Position numbers and translations under genes: made by a program
Shown here: piece by piece, positions 52,327 through 61,960 of the stretch
How the letters are laid out: every line of letters begins with the position of its first letter
Position numbering within the stretch: position 1 is the stretch's first letter
Assembly: GCA_009692425.1 (NCBI GenBank)
Contig: SHZF01000005.1
Span: 62,001 to 126,000, forward strand
Length of the DNA: 64,000 nt
Origin: Myxococcales bacterium
Lineage (GTDB): Bacteria > Myxococcota_A > UBA9042
Direction of reading: 5' to 3'
Notes under the pieces: generated by a model
Seen by the model: only the letters and a program-made list of their open reading frames with translations
What the model was told of the DNA's origin: nothing
Database searches by the model: none

Positions 52327-54411
52327 ATGCAAGTGCCTTCGATCGCGTCTCGTCCGCCCGCGCTGCCGGCCCCGGTTGGCCGGCGCCGCGCACTGTGGCT
52401 GACCAGATCGCTACTGTGGCTGACCAGATCGCTACTGTGGCTGCCCAACTCGCGGCTCTGGCTGCCCAACTCGCGGCTCTGGCTGCCCAGCTCGCTGCTG
52501 CTGGCCCTGGCGCTCGGGGTCTGGACGATCTCCGGTGGCCTCGCGTCGTGCGATTCGACCGCGAAGTTCACGGTGCCGGACCGCCAGTTTGCGAGCATCC
52601 AAGTGGTGTCGGGATTCCTGGCGCACTATGACTCCCAGACGCGCAAGACGACGCGGGTGTGCGGCCTGCCGCGCGAGGGAGAGGCCGACGTTGCGCCCAA
52701 TGCGATCGAGCTCACCGTCAACTTCTTGTCGAGCGAACTGACCGGGCGCATGAACCTATGCAAAGAAGCCGGGGAAAACGATTTCGATCGCTCCATCAAG
52801 GAGGGTGAACTCGTCGACCTCAAGCGCGTCAAGGCGACGGTGCCGGGCCAGAGCGTCTCGGCAAAGATGTTCACGTTGGAAGCAAAGTGCCTGTCACCGC
52901 GCGTGTCCCAAGAACAAGACTGCGCGTCCGCCTTTGCCAAGCAGGCGCTCGTCGGCTCCGAGATCCGCTACGTGAAGCACGCCGATCGCTGCGACCCGAT
53001 CCGGCCCGACACCGCGATTGACGTCGCCCTCGTAGTCGACAACAGCGGGTCGATCTCGGGCCTCGTCGATGCAAACACGAAACTGGAAGAGCAGGAGTCG
53101 GTGCTCGGTGCCAACATCCCCAACGACCGCACCGAAGTGATGTCGGACCCGTTCCGCACGCGCATCAAGGCCGCGACGAACTTCCTCGATCTGCTGAATC
53201 CGCGCGACAAGGTGATCACGTATTTCTTCGACGAGACGGGCTGGAACATCGCCTGCAGCGACGCCTTCGTGTGCTGCCCGACTTCCCTGCCGGACGGCCA
53301 GGCGTGCGACGGCAAGAAGTGCGCCGGGCCCCACGACAAGTCGACGTGCGCGGCCGGCGAGTCGTGCCGGTCGGACGTGCGCTGCACCAGCAAGGATGCT
53401 TGCCAGACCGACGATTTCGTGACGCTGCCAAACAAGGCTGAAGGTTCGCTCGACAGCCAGTCGAAGCGCTGCTTCGGCAAGGTCGGCGAGAAGGGCCACT
53501 GGCACAAGAATGGTCTGGAATTGAAGGTCAAGAATGCCGCAACCGGGCGCGCCAGCGTGTGGCAGACGATGCACGAGGCCTACACGTTCCTGACCGGCAC
53601 GGCCGCCGACGGCAACGCAGGCGAACCGGCCAGCCGCGCCAAGCACATCGTGCTGCTCGCGGACGGCCCCGACACGTGCCTGGAATCCGACGACTTCAAC
53701 TGGACCGACCTGGCAGGCAAGAACGGCAAGTGCCGACTCCAGTGCAACCTGCCCGACCTCGACAAGGCGCGCTACGAGAAGCTGCTGGAGCGCATCCAGA
53801 CCGACAAGGCCAACGTGGTGGTGCACGTCGTGCAGTTCCAGTCGGTCGGCTACATGAATCCCGACCCGCGCATGCAGGAGATCGCCTGCCGCACCGGGGG
53901 CACGTACCAGTTCGTCAACACGCGCGAGTCCCCGACGCAGCAGGCGTCGTCTTTCGAGCCGATCGTGACGGCGATGAACCGGGTGCGCTTCACTTTGTCG
54001 GGCAGTTGGCGCATCACCTTCACGGCCGACGTCTTAGGCCAAGCCAAGGTGGGCGCGCCCGACAACCAGTTGCCAGTCACGCTCGGCGCGATGGTCGCGC
54101 TCGATGGGTCGTTGCGCTTCAAGAACGCCGAGTTCGCGAGCCTGCAGAGCGTCTACGAGACGCAGCAACGCGACTGGGAGTTCAGCTTTTCGGGCAAGGA
54201 AGACCGCCGCATGTTGATGCGCCGGGCGTGCCTCGACGAGAAGGACTGCGGCGGCGGCGACGGCGAGTGCGGCAAGAACCGCTGCACGAAGGCCGGCTTG
54301 TGCGAGGCGAAAGTGGCGCCGAACCAACTCGTGTGCTCGAAGGGCGCCAGCACCAAGTGCTGCAAGGGCGAGTGCAAGACCGGCGCGTGCACCGACGCCT
54401 GCAAGAAATGA
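52327..54411 (+). CDS. vWA-domain lipoprotein with repeat-containing signal
   Basis: This 694-aa protein begins at an ATG with a G-rich ribosome-binding site; further upstream ATGs are in frame. The N-terminal 75 residues carry five tandem heptapeptides LWL-[TP]-x-S-x and a hydrophobic signal ending in the lipobox 'GGLASC' (Cys75). A von Willebrand A domain (about residues 230-540) has the MIDAS 'DVALVVDNSGSIS', 'KHIVLLADGPDTC' and is interrupted by a Cys-rich insertion ('CCPTSLPDGQACDGKKC'). A Cys-rich tail 'CGGGDGECGKNRC' ends it. The stop overlaps an ATG (ATGA) but the better start of the next gene is 33 bases on. It heads the barrel/TPR operon and may be a metal-dependent adhesion or docking lipoprotein. 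Confidence 0.75.
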   Translation: MQVPSIASRPPALPAPVGRRRALWLTRSLLWLTRSLLWLPNSRLWLPNSRLWLPSSLLLALALGVWTISGGLASCDSTAKFTVPDRQFASIQVVSGFLAHYDSQTRKTTRVCGLPREGEADVAPNAIELTVNFLSSELTGRMNLCKEAGENDFDRSIKEGELVDLKRVKATVPGQSVSAKMFTLEAKCLSPRVSQEQDCASAFAKQALVGSEIRYVKHADRCDPIRPDTAIDVALVVDNSGSISGLVDANTKLEEQESVLGANIPNDRTEVMSDPFRTRIKAATNFLDLLNPRDKVITYFFDETGWNIACSDAFVCCPTSLPDGQACDGKKCAGPHDKSTCAAGESCRSDVRCTSKDACQTDDFVTLPNKAEGSLDSQSKRCFGKVGEKGHWHKNGLELKVKNAATGRASVWQTMHEAYTFLTGTAADGNAGEPASRAKHIVLLADGPDTCLESDDFNWTDLAGKNGKCRLQCNLPDLDKARYEKLLERIQTDKANVVVHVVQFQSVGYMNPDPRMQEIACRTGGTYQFVNTRESPTQQASSFEPIVTAMNRVRFTLSGSWRITFTADVLGQAKVGAPDNQLPVTLGAMVALDGSLRFKNAEFASLQSVYETQQRDWEFSFSGKEDRRMLMRRACLDEKDCGGGDGECGKNRCTKAGLCEAKVAPNQLVCSKGASTKCCKGECKTGACTDACKK
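52393..52497 (+). repeat. 21-bp tandem repeat in a signal peptide
   Basis: Five 21-base units: two identical (ctgtggctgaccagatcgct, then a), then three with ctgcccaactcg or a close variant. They encode LWLTRSL, LWLTRSL, LWLPNSR, LWLPNSR and LWLPSSL just before the hydrophobic core of the vWA lipoprotein signal. Copy changes would keep the frame but alter the length of the signal. Confidence 0.9.
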
Positions 54412-54443
54412 TGGGCACCGGCGTGCGGCCAGGGAGACTCGGA

Positions 54444-55253
54444 ATGCGAACAGTGCGACAGACAGGGGCGGTTGGGACGGCGCTGGTAGCCATGGTCGGC
54501 CTGGCGCCCAGCGCGTGGGCGGCGGACGGCAGCGTGACACCCATCGACAAGGAACTGGAGAAGTACTGGAACGTCGAGCAGGCCGTGCCCTCGCTGCAGA
54601 ATCCGCTGTACGAACGCAAGGGCGGCGTCGAAGCGACGCTGTATGGTGGAATGCTTCCCAACGATTCGTATTTCGTGCCGATCTCGGCCGGCGGTCGCGT
54701 CGGATACTTCTTGACGGACACGCTGGCGCTCGAAGGCGGATTCTCCTACCTGATCAACGCCCGCGCCGACAAGGATGGCAGCGAACTGCGCGATTTTCTG
54801 GTGTGCGCGAACAAGCAGTCGGCCGCCCAGACCGTCAAGTGCGTCGACCTCGCCAAGGGCGCCAAGCAGCCGCCGCACCTGAAGTGGCTGGCGTCGGTCA
54901 ACGCGCACTGGACGCCGGTGCACGGCAAGATCGGCATCTTTGCCGCAAAGGTCGCGAGCTTCGATCTCGGCTTCAACCTGGGGCTCGGCATCGTCAACGG
55001 TGACTTCGATCCTTCGGACATCGACGCGACCAACCTGCCGGGGGAAAAGACGGTGCAGCCGGCGCTGCGCTATGGTGCCCACTGGGGCGCAGGTTTCCGC
55101 TTCTTCCTGACACGCTGGGCCAACGTGCGGCTGGACTACCGCCAGACCGGCTACCGCGCGGGCAACACCTACGCGGACGACGGCCGGCTGGGCGATTCGT
55201 TGTGGTCCTTCCCGGCGGAAATCACGCTGGGTGTCGCGTTCCTGTCGAAGTAG
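54444..55253 (+). CDS. Outer-membrane beta-barrel protein, GltB/GltA-like
   Basis: This 269-aa protein has a signal peptide ('AVGTALVAMVGLAPSAWA') and a barrel of alternating strands ('GGVEATLYGGMLPNDSYFVP', 'GYFLTDTLALEGGFSYLIN', 'NVRLDYRQTGYR'), ending in a short strand with Phe-Leu-Ser-Lys. It fits the myxobacterial 'OMP_myx' outer-membrane barrel family. Size, type and pairing with the next barrel match GltB/GltA of the Myxococcus xanthus gliding machinery; that link is from memory and by context. I take the ATG at 54444, preceded by AGGGAG, rather than the overlapping ATGA at 54408. Confidence 0.7.
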   Translation: MRTVRQTGAVGTALVAMVGLAPSAWAADGSVTPIDKELEKYWNVEQAVPSLQNPLYERKGGVEATLYGGMLPNDSYFVPISAGGRVGYFLTDTLALEGGFSYLINARADKDGSELRDFLVCANKQSAAQTVKCVDLAKGAKQPPHLKWLASVNAHWTPVHGKIGIFAAKVASFDLGFNLGLGIVNGDFDPSDIDATNLPGEKTVQPALRYGAHWGAGFRFFLTRWANVRLDYRQTGYRAGNTYADDGRLGDSLWSFPAEITLGVAFLSK

Positions 55254-55278
55254 CGGCCCGGCCCGGAGGAGACCCGAG

Positions 55279-56265
55279 ATGCTGAACACGAACCGCCAAC
55301 TCACCGCGCGCACGGACCGGCGCGTCAGGGGCCGCTGCTGGCTGGCCGCGTTGGCCATGGCGGCGCTCGGGTTTGCGCCCGCCGCGTGGGCCCGCGAGGC
55401 CGCCGTGGGTGACCGCGCGCCGAACGCTGCTGCCAGCGACCCGCCAAAGGATGACGCCGCCGCGCCAGCCGATGCGCCACCCGCGGCCGACCCGGCACCC
55501 GCGGCCGACCCGGCACCCGCCGACGCGGGCACGCGCGATGCTGCCAAGACGACCGAACCGACGGCAGGCGCGGCGCCCGACGTTGCGGCGCCCGGCATGG
55601 ACCTGTACGGCGTCGCCGACGAGGGTGTACCGCTCGGCAGCCGCATCGAGTGGGCTCAGCGGCGCGAAATCCGCATCATCCAGAAGCGCGCCGTGCTGAA
55701 AGAAGGGCGCTTCGGCGTGTCTGTGCTGGCCGGCGTCGTGCCCAACGACGACTTCTGGACCTACGTGACGCCCGGTCTCGGTGTGCAGTACTACTTTTCC
55801 GAAGACCTCGCGCTGTCCGTCCACGGGGCCTACACGTTGGACCTGCCGACCACGCTCAAGGCAGGCCTGGAAGACCCGCGCCCCTACGGCCCCGGCCTCA
55901 TCGTCCGCCTGCCGCAGACCCTGAATGCGTGGGGGTCGGCGGGCCTGGACTGGAACCTCGTCCACGGCAAGGTCGGCTTCTTCGGCACGGGGCTCATCGA
56001 GTTCGACGGCGCACTGACCTTCGGCGTCGGCGCGGTCCGCACGAAGATACAGGACCTCGCCAAGCCGTTGGTGTCGCAGATCGACCCGGCCGGCAACGTC
56101 GGCGTCCAGGTGCAGTTCTACCTGACCGATGCGTTCTCGCTGCGCCTCGACTTCCACCAGTTCTTCTATGCCAAGTTGGCCGGCAAGCACCCCGGCTCAG
56201 GCGGCGTGTCGCACCCGCTCGCGGTTGGCCTGTCGTTCACCTACATGACGGCCGGCCAGAAGTAG
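55279..56265 (+). CDS. Outer-membrane beta-barrel protein, paralogue of upstream gene
   Basis: This 328-aa protein has a signal peptide, a long Ala/Pro/Asp-rich linker (about residues 40-105, with a repeated 18-base unit encoding P-A-A-D-P-A) and a barrel related to that of the preceding gene. Shared landmarks are 'GRFGVSVLAGVVPNDDFWTY', 'YYFSEDLALSVHGAYTLDL', 'WNLVHGKVGFFGTGLIEFDG' and a closing 'FSLRLDFHQFFY'. The corresponding positions upstream are 'PNDSYFVP', 'WTPVHGKIGIFAAKVASFDL' and 'NVRLDYRQTGYR'. GGAGGA lies 8 bases before the ATG. Two adjacent related barrels followed by a TPR protein is the GltB-GltA-GltC arrangement. Confidence 0.7.
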   Translation: MLNTNRQLTARTDRRVRGRCWLAALAMAALGFAPAAWAREAAVGDRAPNAAASDPPKDDAAAPADAPPAADPAPAADPAPADAGTRDAAKTTEPTAGAAPDVAAPGMDLYGVADEGVPLGSRIEWAQRREIRIIQKRAVLKEGRFGVSVLAGVVPNDDFWTYVTPGLGVQYYFSEDLALSVHGAYTLDLPTTLKAGLEDPRPYGPGLIVRLPQTLNAWGSAGLDWNLVHGKVGFFGTGLIEFDGALTFGVGAVRTKIQDLAKPLVSQIDPAGNVGVQVQFYLTDAFSLRLDFHQFFYAKLAGKHPGSGGVSHPLAVGLSFTYMTAGQK

Positions 56266-56300
56266 CCCCCAGTCGCCCCTGTCCCCTGCCCGGAGGACCG

Positions 56301-58271
56301 ATGTTCCGTCTCCATCTGAACCGCCCCCCGCGAGGCTTGCTTGCGGTCGGCATGTTGGCCGTGCTGGCCTTGGCGGGTCCCGCTGCAGCGCTCACCAAGG
56401 AGGAGATCATCACGCTCGTCGGTCTCGAAATCCCGGACGACCAGATCATCAAGAAAATCCAGAAAGACAGCTCTGTCTATGACCTGCAGCCCGCCGACGT
56501 GCTCGACCTGAAGAAGAAGGGGGTGTCGGAGAAGATCATCCGCTACATGGTCCAGACCAAGAAGGCGGGCGTGGTGGCGGCGGCGGCGACGTCGGGGGCC
56601 AAGAAAGAGGAGAAGAAGCGCGAACTTTCGGCAGCGGAGCAGGCGGCCGAAGAGGCCAAGCTCAAGGAGGAGTCGGCCAAGCTGCTGCGCGATCAACAGG
56701 AACGCGAGGAGCGCCAGCGCAACGCCTTTGCCGACCGCGTCTTGCAAGCGGGCCAGAAGCTCGCGGCGGACGGCGAGTGGGTCAAGGCGATTCAGGTGTT
56801 CACGAAATTCGTCCAAGAGGGCGTCGGCGGCATTCCGTATGCGCCTGACAGCGATCAGGCCTACACGGCGAAGTACGGCATGGCGAACGCCTTGGCACGC
56901 GCGGGGCTGCACCAGTCGGCGGCGAACCTGCTGCGCGAGGTCGTCAGCGCCGGGCCGGAAAAAGTGTTTTTCGTTCCGGCATTCAACCAGTTGCGCGACC
57001 TGCGCCGCAAGATCAACTACCGCCCGCCTGAGTTGGAAGACCTGACACGGTTCTCGGTTGTGAACACGGACGCGGCGTTCCAGTCGGGCTTCTACTACTT
57101 CGTCGGCGAGTTCTTGCACGACTTCGGCCTGTCCACCGACGCCAAGCCGTACCTCGAGAAGGTGACGGGCGATTCGGCCGACTTTCCGCGCGCGCAGTAC
57201 CTGTTGGGCCTGATCGCGTTTCAGGACGACACGCTGTCGACCCAGCAGAAGGTGGCGGATTCGTCGATCGCATTCCAGAAGGCGGTCGTCAGCGGCGAAA
57301 AGCTGCCCGATGGCGCGCCGATCGTCGATCTCGGCTACCTGAGCCTGGCGCGACTGGCCTACGAGTACCAGCAATATGACGCGGCGATCTATTACTACCG
57401 CAAGATTTCCAAGACCTCTCCCAAGCTCGCCAACGCGTTCTACGAGGCGGGCTGGACCTATTTCTTGAAGGGCGACATCAGTCGCTCGCTCGGCACCTTT
57501 CACGCACTGCACAGCCCGTACTTCGCCCACCATTTCTACCCTGAACTGTGGATTCTCGAAGCGGCGCTGTACGTAAACACCTGTCGGGTCGACCAAGCCG
57601 AACTTGCGCTCAAGATGTTCGACGACCATGTGCTGGTACTGGCGCCGCCGCTGCGCGACTTCTTGAAGCGCAACAAGCGGCCCGAGGACTTCTACGCAGC
57701 GCTGCTCGAAACCGTGAACAACAAGAGTGCCGCGAGCCTGCCCCGCAAACTGGTGAGTCCGGTGCTGGAGAATGTCGAATTCTACAACCTGCACCAGACC
57801 ATCAAGCAGATCGAGCGCGAAGAGGTCCAGGTCAAGGCGAACCTGCAGGCGCTCGGCGCATTTGGCCAGGACCTGTTGGGCCGTCTGGGCCAGTTGCGCG
57901 TCGAACGGATCAGCGAGGCTGGCGTCGTCGTGCAGAAGACGCTGCGGGCCCTGCAGAAGGAACTCGACAACCTCATGGACAAGGAAGCGGAATTGCGTAT
58001 CGACCTGCAGGAGGCCGTGCTGCAGCGACTCGACAAGGAGATGCTCGACACGCAGGCCCAAAAGAAGCAGGACGCCCAGGCGGCGGCCGCGCGCCAGGGC
58101 ACCATCGCCATCGCCGGTTCGGACGCGATGGTGTGGCCGTTCGAGGGCGAGTTCTGGAAGGACGAGATCGGCGCATACCGTTCGTATCTGACAAGCCAAT
58201 GCAAGGAAGAGGAAGCGGAGGGTCAGGGCAGCGTCGTTACGCAGCCCTCAGCCAGCGAGGATGGCAAATAG
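56301..58271 (+). CDS. Periplasmic TPR protein, GltC-like
   Basis: This 656-aa protein has a signal peptide ('LLAVGMLAVLALAGPAAA') directly followed by a small helical motif ('LTKEEIITLVGLEIPDDQII') repeated in many uncharacterised envelope proteins. A charged coiled-coil (about residues 100-145) and TPR repeats (about 145-430; 'VFTKFVQEGVGGIPYAPDSD', 'SLARLAYEYQQYDAAIYYYR', 'AFYEAGWTYFLKGDISRSLG') come next. A second coiled-coil region (about 500-600) ends in 'VWPFEGEFWKDEIGAYR'. Length and position after two barrels match M. xanthus GltC (about 670 aa). GGAGGA precedes the ATG. It probably bridges the barrels to periplasmic partners. Confidence 0.7.
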   Translation: MFRLHLNRPPRGLLAVGMLAVLALAGPAAALTKEEIITLVGLEIPDDQIIKKIQKDSSVYDLQPADVLDLKKKGVSEKIIRYMVQTKKAGVVAAAATSGAKKEEKKRELSAAEQAAEEAKLKEESAKLLRDQQEREERQRNAFADRVLQAGQKLAADGEWVKAIQVFTKFVQEGVGGIPYAPDSDQAYTAKYGMANALARAGLHQSAANLLREVVSAGPEKVFFVPAFNQLRDLRRKINYRPPELEDLTRFSVVNTDAAFQSGFYYFVGEFLHDFGLSTDAKPYLEKVTGDSADFPRAQYLLGLIAFQDDTLSTQQKVADSSIAFQKAVVSGEKLPDGAPIVDLGYLSLARLAYEYQQYDAAIYYYRKISKTSPKLANAFYEAGWTYFLKGDISRSLGTFHALHSPYFAHHFYPELWILEAALYVNTCRVDQAELALKMFDDHVLVLAPPLRDFLKRNKRPEDFYAALLETVNNKSAASLPRKLVSPVLENVEFYNLHQTIKQIEREEVQVKANLQALGAFGQDLLGRLGQLRVERISEAGVVVQKTLRALQKELDNLMDKEAELRIDLQEAVLQRLDKEMLDTQAQKKQDAQAAAARQGTIAIAGSDAMVWPFEGEFWKDEIGAYRSYLTSQCKEEEAEGQGSVVTQPSASEDGK

Positions 58272-58364
58272 GGCGAGTCCCGCTGGCCGCCCCGCTCTGC
58301 ACCGCCGACCCGGGCCCACAAGCGCCGCTCGCACGAGCGCACGCCCGGACGAAGGACACTGAAG

Positions 58365-61300
58365 ATGAATCACAATCTCCTGCGCATCCGGTTGGGCGCG
58401 CGCCTGCTCTGTGGCGGTGTGGTCGCGCTGGCGTGGCCGACGTGGGCCGTGGCCCAGAGCCTGGACGACGTCGAAGCGGGCGCCGCCACGAAGAAGGTCG
58501 AGAAGAAGGCTTCGCTCATCGCAGAGGAGAAGCCGGCCGAGGTGCGCAAGAAGAAAGAGGACGACGACGCGCTCAAGAAGGGCGAATTCAACTACGAGCG
58601 CCTTGAAGAACTGGGCTTCTCGAAAGACCAGCAGCGCATCCAGTTCGACAAGTCGAAGACGCGCCGGTCGATGATCAAGACGATGGCGGACCTGATCGAG
58701 CGCAAGCCGCCCGACAATGCCGCCGACATCTACTTTCGTCTGGCGGAGACGTGGTGGGACGAGACGCATTACGTTTATCTGCTCGACCGTGCCGAATACA
58801 ACAAGAAGATGACCGAGTTCGACAAGGGCGTGCTGAAGGAAAAGCCCGTCGAGCCCGTCGAGAACTACCAGCGCTCGATCACCTACTACGAGAAGGTGCT
58901 CCAGCAGTACCCGAACTACGGGCGCATCGACGAAGTGCTGTTCCGGCTCGGCAAGGCGGCGCTCCAGCAGGGCAAGGCGCTCGGCGACAAGGTGTTGAGC
59001 GTCAAGGGCGTGCAATACCTCAACCAACTCGTGCAGAAGCACCAGAACTCCAAGTACATCCCGCAAACCCACCTGGCGCTCGCCGAGCATTTCTTCGAGG
59101 CGAACAACCTGACGCTCGCCAAGATGAACTACGAGCGCATCACGCAGAACTTCAAGACCGCGCCGATGTTCAACTACGCGCTCTACAAGCTTGGCTGGGT
59201 CTACTACAACCTGCGGGAATTCCGACGTACGATCGAGACCTTCCAGGAGGTCGTGAAAGTCATCGGCAAGGAGCGCATGGCTGGCAAGATCGAGTTCCGC
59301 GACCAGGCGCTCAAGGACCTCGTCCAAGCGTTCGGCGAACTCGATCGCGGCTGGCCCGAGGCTGAGGAGTACTTCGTCAAAGAAGAGGGCGCCGGTCCCG
59401 CGTTCGACCGCATGCTCAAGCTGGCCGACATCTACATGTCGACGGACAAGGACGACAACGCGATCGAACTGTACACGCACTTCATCGACGGCAAGCCGAC
59501 CGACAAGCGCTGCATCGACTGGCACGACCAGATCATCACGGTGCGTAAGAAGATCGCGAGCTTCGCGGACCTCGAAGGCGCCGTGCGCAAGTTCCTGGCA
59601 TTCACCGACGAGCGCACGAGTCCGTGGGTGGCATCCAATCGCAACAATGCGGAGTACATGGACAAACAGCAGAAGATGGGCGAGACGTTGCTGCTGTTCG
59701 TCGCGAACAAGTACCACCAGGACGCGCAGAAGTCCGAGGAGGAGAACAAGGACGCCAACGCCACGCGTGACGCCTACGCCAAGGCTGCGGCCGACTATCG
59801 CGAGTTCGTGCGGCGCTACCCGCGCTCGGGCAAGGCCTACATCGTGCAGTTCTACTTCGCCGAAATCCTGTTCGACCAGTTGAAGGATTTCGCCGGAGCC
59901 AACTCCGCCTACAAGAAGGTGATCGAACTCGACAAGGGCGGCGATTACGTCGAAGACGCGGCGTTGGGCGTCATCTACTCGGTCGAAGAACTCATGCGCA
60001 AGACGCGGGCCTCTTACAAAGACGCCAAGTGGGTCGATGACCCGACGGCGGCGACGCTGCTGCCCGAGATGGTGAGCGAGAAGACCGAGTTCAAGAAGTT
60101 CCGGGTCAAGGAGAAGGTCGAACTGACCGAAGAGGAGATCAAGGCCGCACAAGTGCCCAAGAAAGCGCAAGAACTGCACCCGCTGGAGCAGGACTACGTG
60201 ATGGCCGCCGACAAGTACGTCGAGTTGATGTTCGAGGCCCAGAAGCGCTGCAGGGAGAAGAAGAAGGACTGCGACAAGGGCAAGAAAGTTCCCGAAATCA
60301 TGTATCTGGCATCGACGACCTACTACGACCGCGGCCAGTATCCCAAGGCGATCGAGCGGCTCGAAAAGACCTTCCAGTACGACGAGAAGAACAAGGTCGC
60401 CGAGATCTCAGTCAAGACCATGATCGACATCTACGCTCGCCACAAGGACTGGGTGAACATCGAGACGTGGGCGCGCAAGATGCTGGCGCGGCCGAAGCTC
60501 GAAGTGTTCGATTCCAAGGACCTGCGCAAGTACGTCGCGGTTTCCGTGGCCGAGCAGGCGGTCGAACTGGCCGAGCGCAAGGACTTCGACGGCGCGCACA
60601 AGAAGTACGACACCATCTTGACCGAGTTCCGCAAGGACGAGCCCGAATTGGCAGCGACCGCGCTGTACAACAAGGCGGCCATCTACGAGTTGCAGAAGGA
60701 AGACGTCAAGGCGATCACGACGTACGAGCGCGTCGTCAAAGACTTCCCCAAGGCGAAGATCGCTCCCGAGGCGTCGTTCAACATCGGCATGATCTACGAG
60801 TCGATGACGCAGTTCAAAGAGGCGGCCGACGCGTTCCTGACCATGACGAAGTTCCGCGACAATGCCGACGCGGCGCAAGCGCTCATCAACGCGGGCCAGA
60901 TTCTCGGCGCGCTGCAGCAGCACAAGGAGGCCGCCGCCGCGTATGACAAGTTCATCACGGTGGCCGGCAACCTGAAGGGCGATGACGAGGGGACCAAGCG
61001 CTTGAAGGCGTTGATCCCAGACGCGGAGATGGAAAAGGGCCACATCTTGGAGCGCATGGGTTCGGCCGACGGCGCCAAGCTGGCAGCAGGCGTCTACGGC
61101 AGCGTGCTGACGAAGTACCCGGCGCGACCGGACCTCGCCGTCGAAGCGCTCGGGCGCCGCGCCGAGCAACTGCGGATGGCCGACCCGGCGAAGAACCGCG
61201 CCGAGGTCGTCAAGGCGGCGACGGCAGCGCTCAAGGCTTTTGACACCGAAAAGGGCAAGGCAGGGCGCGCGGCCTACTTCGCGGCGCAGGCGTCGTTTCA

Positions 61301-61946
61301 CCGCGCGGAGTACGACTTCGACGATTTCGACAAGCTGACGCTGAAGGACGTCAAGAAGATGACCGGCCTGCTGGCGATGCTGCAGAAGAAGGCGGAGTCG
61401 CTCAAGAAGGCGGAGCTGGGCTACTTCACGGTCATCGACGCCGCGTCCGCCGGCAACGGACGGGCCTACGCCGCGGCAGCCGCGTTCAAGATCGGCCTGC
61501 TCTACTTCAAGTTCAAGGAAGACCTGTTCAACGCCCCGACCCCGCCCCAGATCGCCGGCAACCAGGAGCTGGAAGAAGCCTACCACCGCGAGATCGAAAA
61601 AATCGCCGTGCCGATCGAGGAGCAGTCGCTGTCGGCGCTCGGCAACGCGATCAACATGGCGCACAACCTCGGTGTCTACAACAAGTGGTCGAAGGAGGCG
61701 GGCGAGTATGCGGCGAAGGTCAATCCGAACCAGTATCCGACCGTCGAGACGACGACCGAGCGGCGCGAACTGCCCAAGGCGGTGACTGCGGTGTCGGCGA
61801 CGAAGCTGACCGATGCCGCGACGTCCGCCGCCTTCATCACGCAGGTGCGGCGCGGCAAGTTCACCGTGTCGTACAAGCCGAAGTCGATCGAGTCGAAGCC
61901 GAAAGAAGCGCCGAAGACTGCGCCCAAGGCCCCAACCTCCCTGTGA
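58365..61946 (+). CDS. Large periplasmic TPR protein, GltD/AgmU-like
   Basis: This 1193-aa protein has a signal peptide ('LCGGVVALAWPTWAVAQ'), a Lys/Glu-rich coiled stretch (about residues 45-75) and a very long TPR array ('IDEVLFRLGKAALQQGKALG', 'PMFNYALYKLGWVYYNLREF', 'ATALYNKAAIYELQKEDVKA', 'APEASFNIGMIYESMTQFKE'). Its C-terminal 60 residues are Lys/Pro-rich. M. xanthus AgmU/GltD is a periplasmic protein of about 1200 residues made of TPRs, so size and architecture agree. In this operon it follows the GltC-like gene after 93 bases. The role by analogy is a scaffold between inner- and outer-membrane parts of a motility or transport machine. The homology assignment is inference. Confidence 0.65.
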   Translation: MNHNLLRIRLGARLLCGGVVALAWPTWAVAQSLDDVEAGAATKKVEKKASLIAEEKPAEVRKKKEDDDALKKGEFNYERLEELGFSKDQQRIQFDKSKTRRSMIKTMADLIERKPPDNAADIYFRLAETWWDETHYVYLLDRAEYNKKMTEFDKGVLKEKPVEPVENYQRSITYYEKVLQQYPNYGRIDEVLFRLGKAALQQGKALGDKVLSVKGVQYLNQLVQKHQNSKYIPQTHLALAEHFFEANNLTLAKMNYERITQNFKTAPMFNYALYKLGWVYYNLREFRRTIETFQEVVKVIGKERMAGKIEFRDQALKDLVQAFGELDRGWPEAEEYFVKEEGAGPAFDRMLKLADIYMSTDKDDNAIELYTHFIDGKPTDKRCIDWHDQIITVRKKIASFADLEGAVRKFLAFTDERTSPWVASNRNNAEYMDKQQKMGETLLLFVANKYHQDAQKSEEENKDANATRDAYAKAAADYREFVRRYPRSGKAYIVQFYFAEILFDQLKDFAGANSAYKKVIELDKGGDYVEDAALGVIYSVEELMRKTRASYKDAKWVDDPTAATLLPEMVSEKTEFKKFRVKEKVELTEEEIKAAQVPKKAQELHPLEQDYVMAADKYVELMFEAQKRCREKKKDCDKGKKVPEIMYLASTTYYDRGQYPKAIERLEKTFQYDEKNKVAEISVKTMIDIYARHKDWVNIETWARKMLARPKLEVFDSKDLRKYVAVSVAEQAVELAERKDFDGAHKKYDTILTEFRKDEPELAATALYNKAAIYELQKEDVKAITTYERVVKDFPKAKIAPEASFNIGMIYESMTQFKEAADAFLTMTKFRDNADAAQALINAGQILGALQQHKEAAAAYDKFITVAGNLKGDDEGTKRLKALIPDAEMEKGHILERMGSADGAKLAAGVYGSVLTKYPARPDLAVEALGRRAEQLRMADPAKNRAEVVKAATAALKAFDTEKGKAGRAAYFAAQASFHRAEYDFDDFDKLTLKDVKKMTGLLAMLQKKAESLKKAELGYFTVIDAASAGNGRAYAAAAAFKIGLLYFKFKEDLFNAPTPPQIAGNQELEEAYHREIEKIAVPIEEQSLSALGNAINMAHNLGVYNKWSKEAGEYAAKVNPNQYPTVETTTERRELPKAVTAVSATKLTDAATSAAFITQVRRGKFTVSYKPKSIESKPKEAPKTAPKAPTSL

Positions 61947-61960
61947 TCGGAGCGTCCCCC

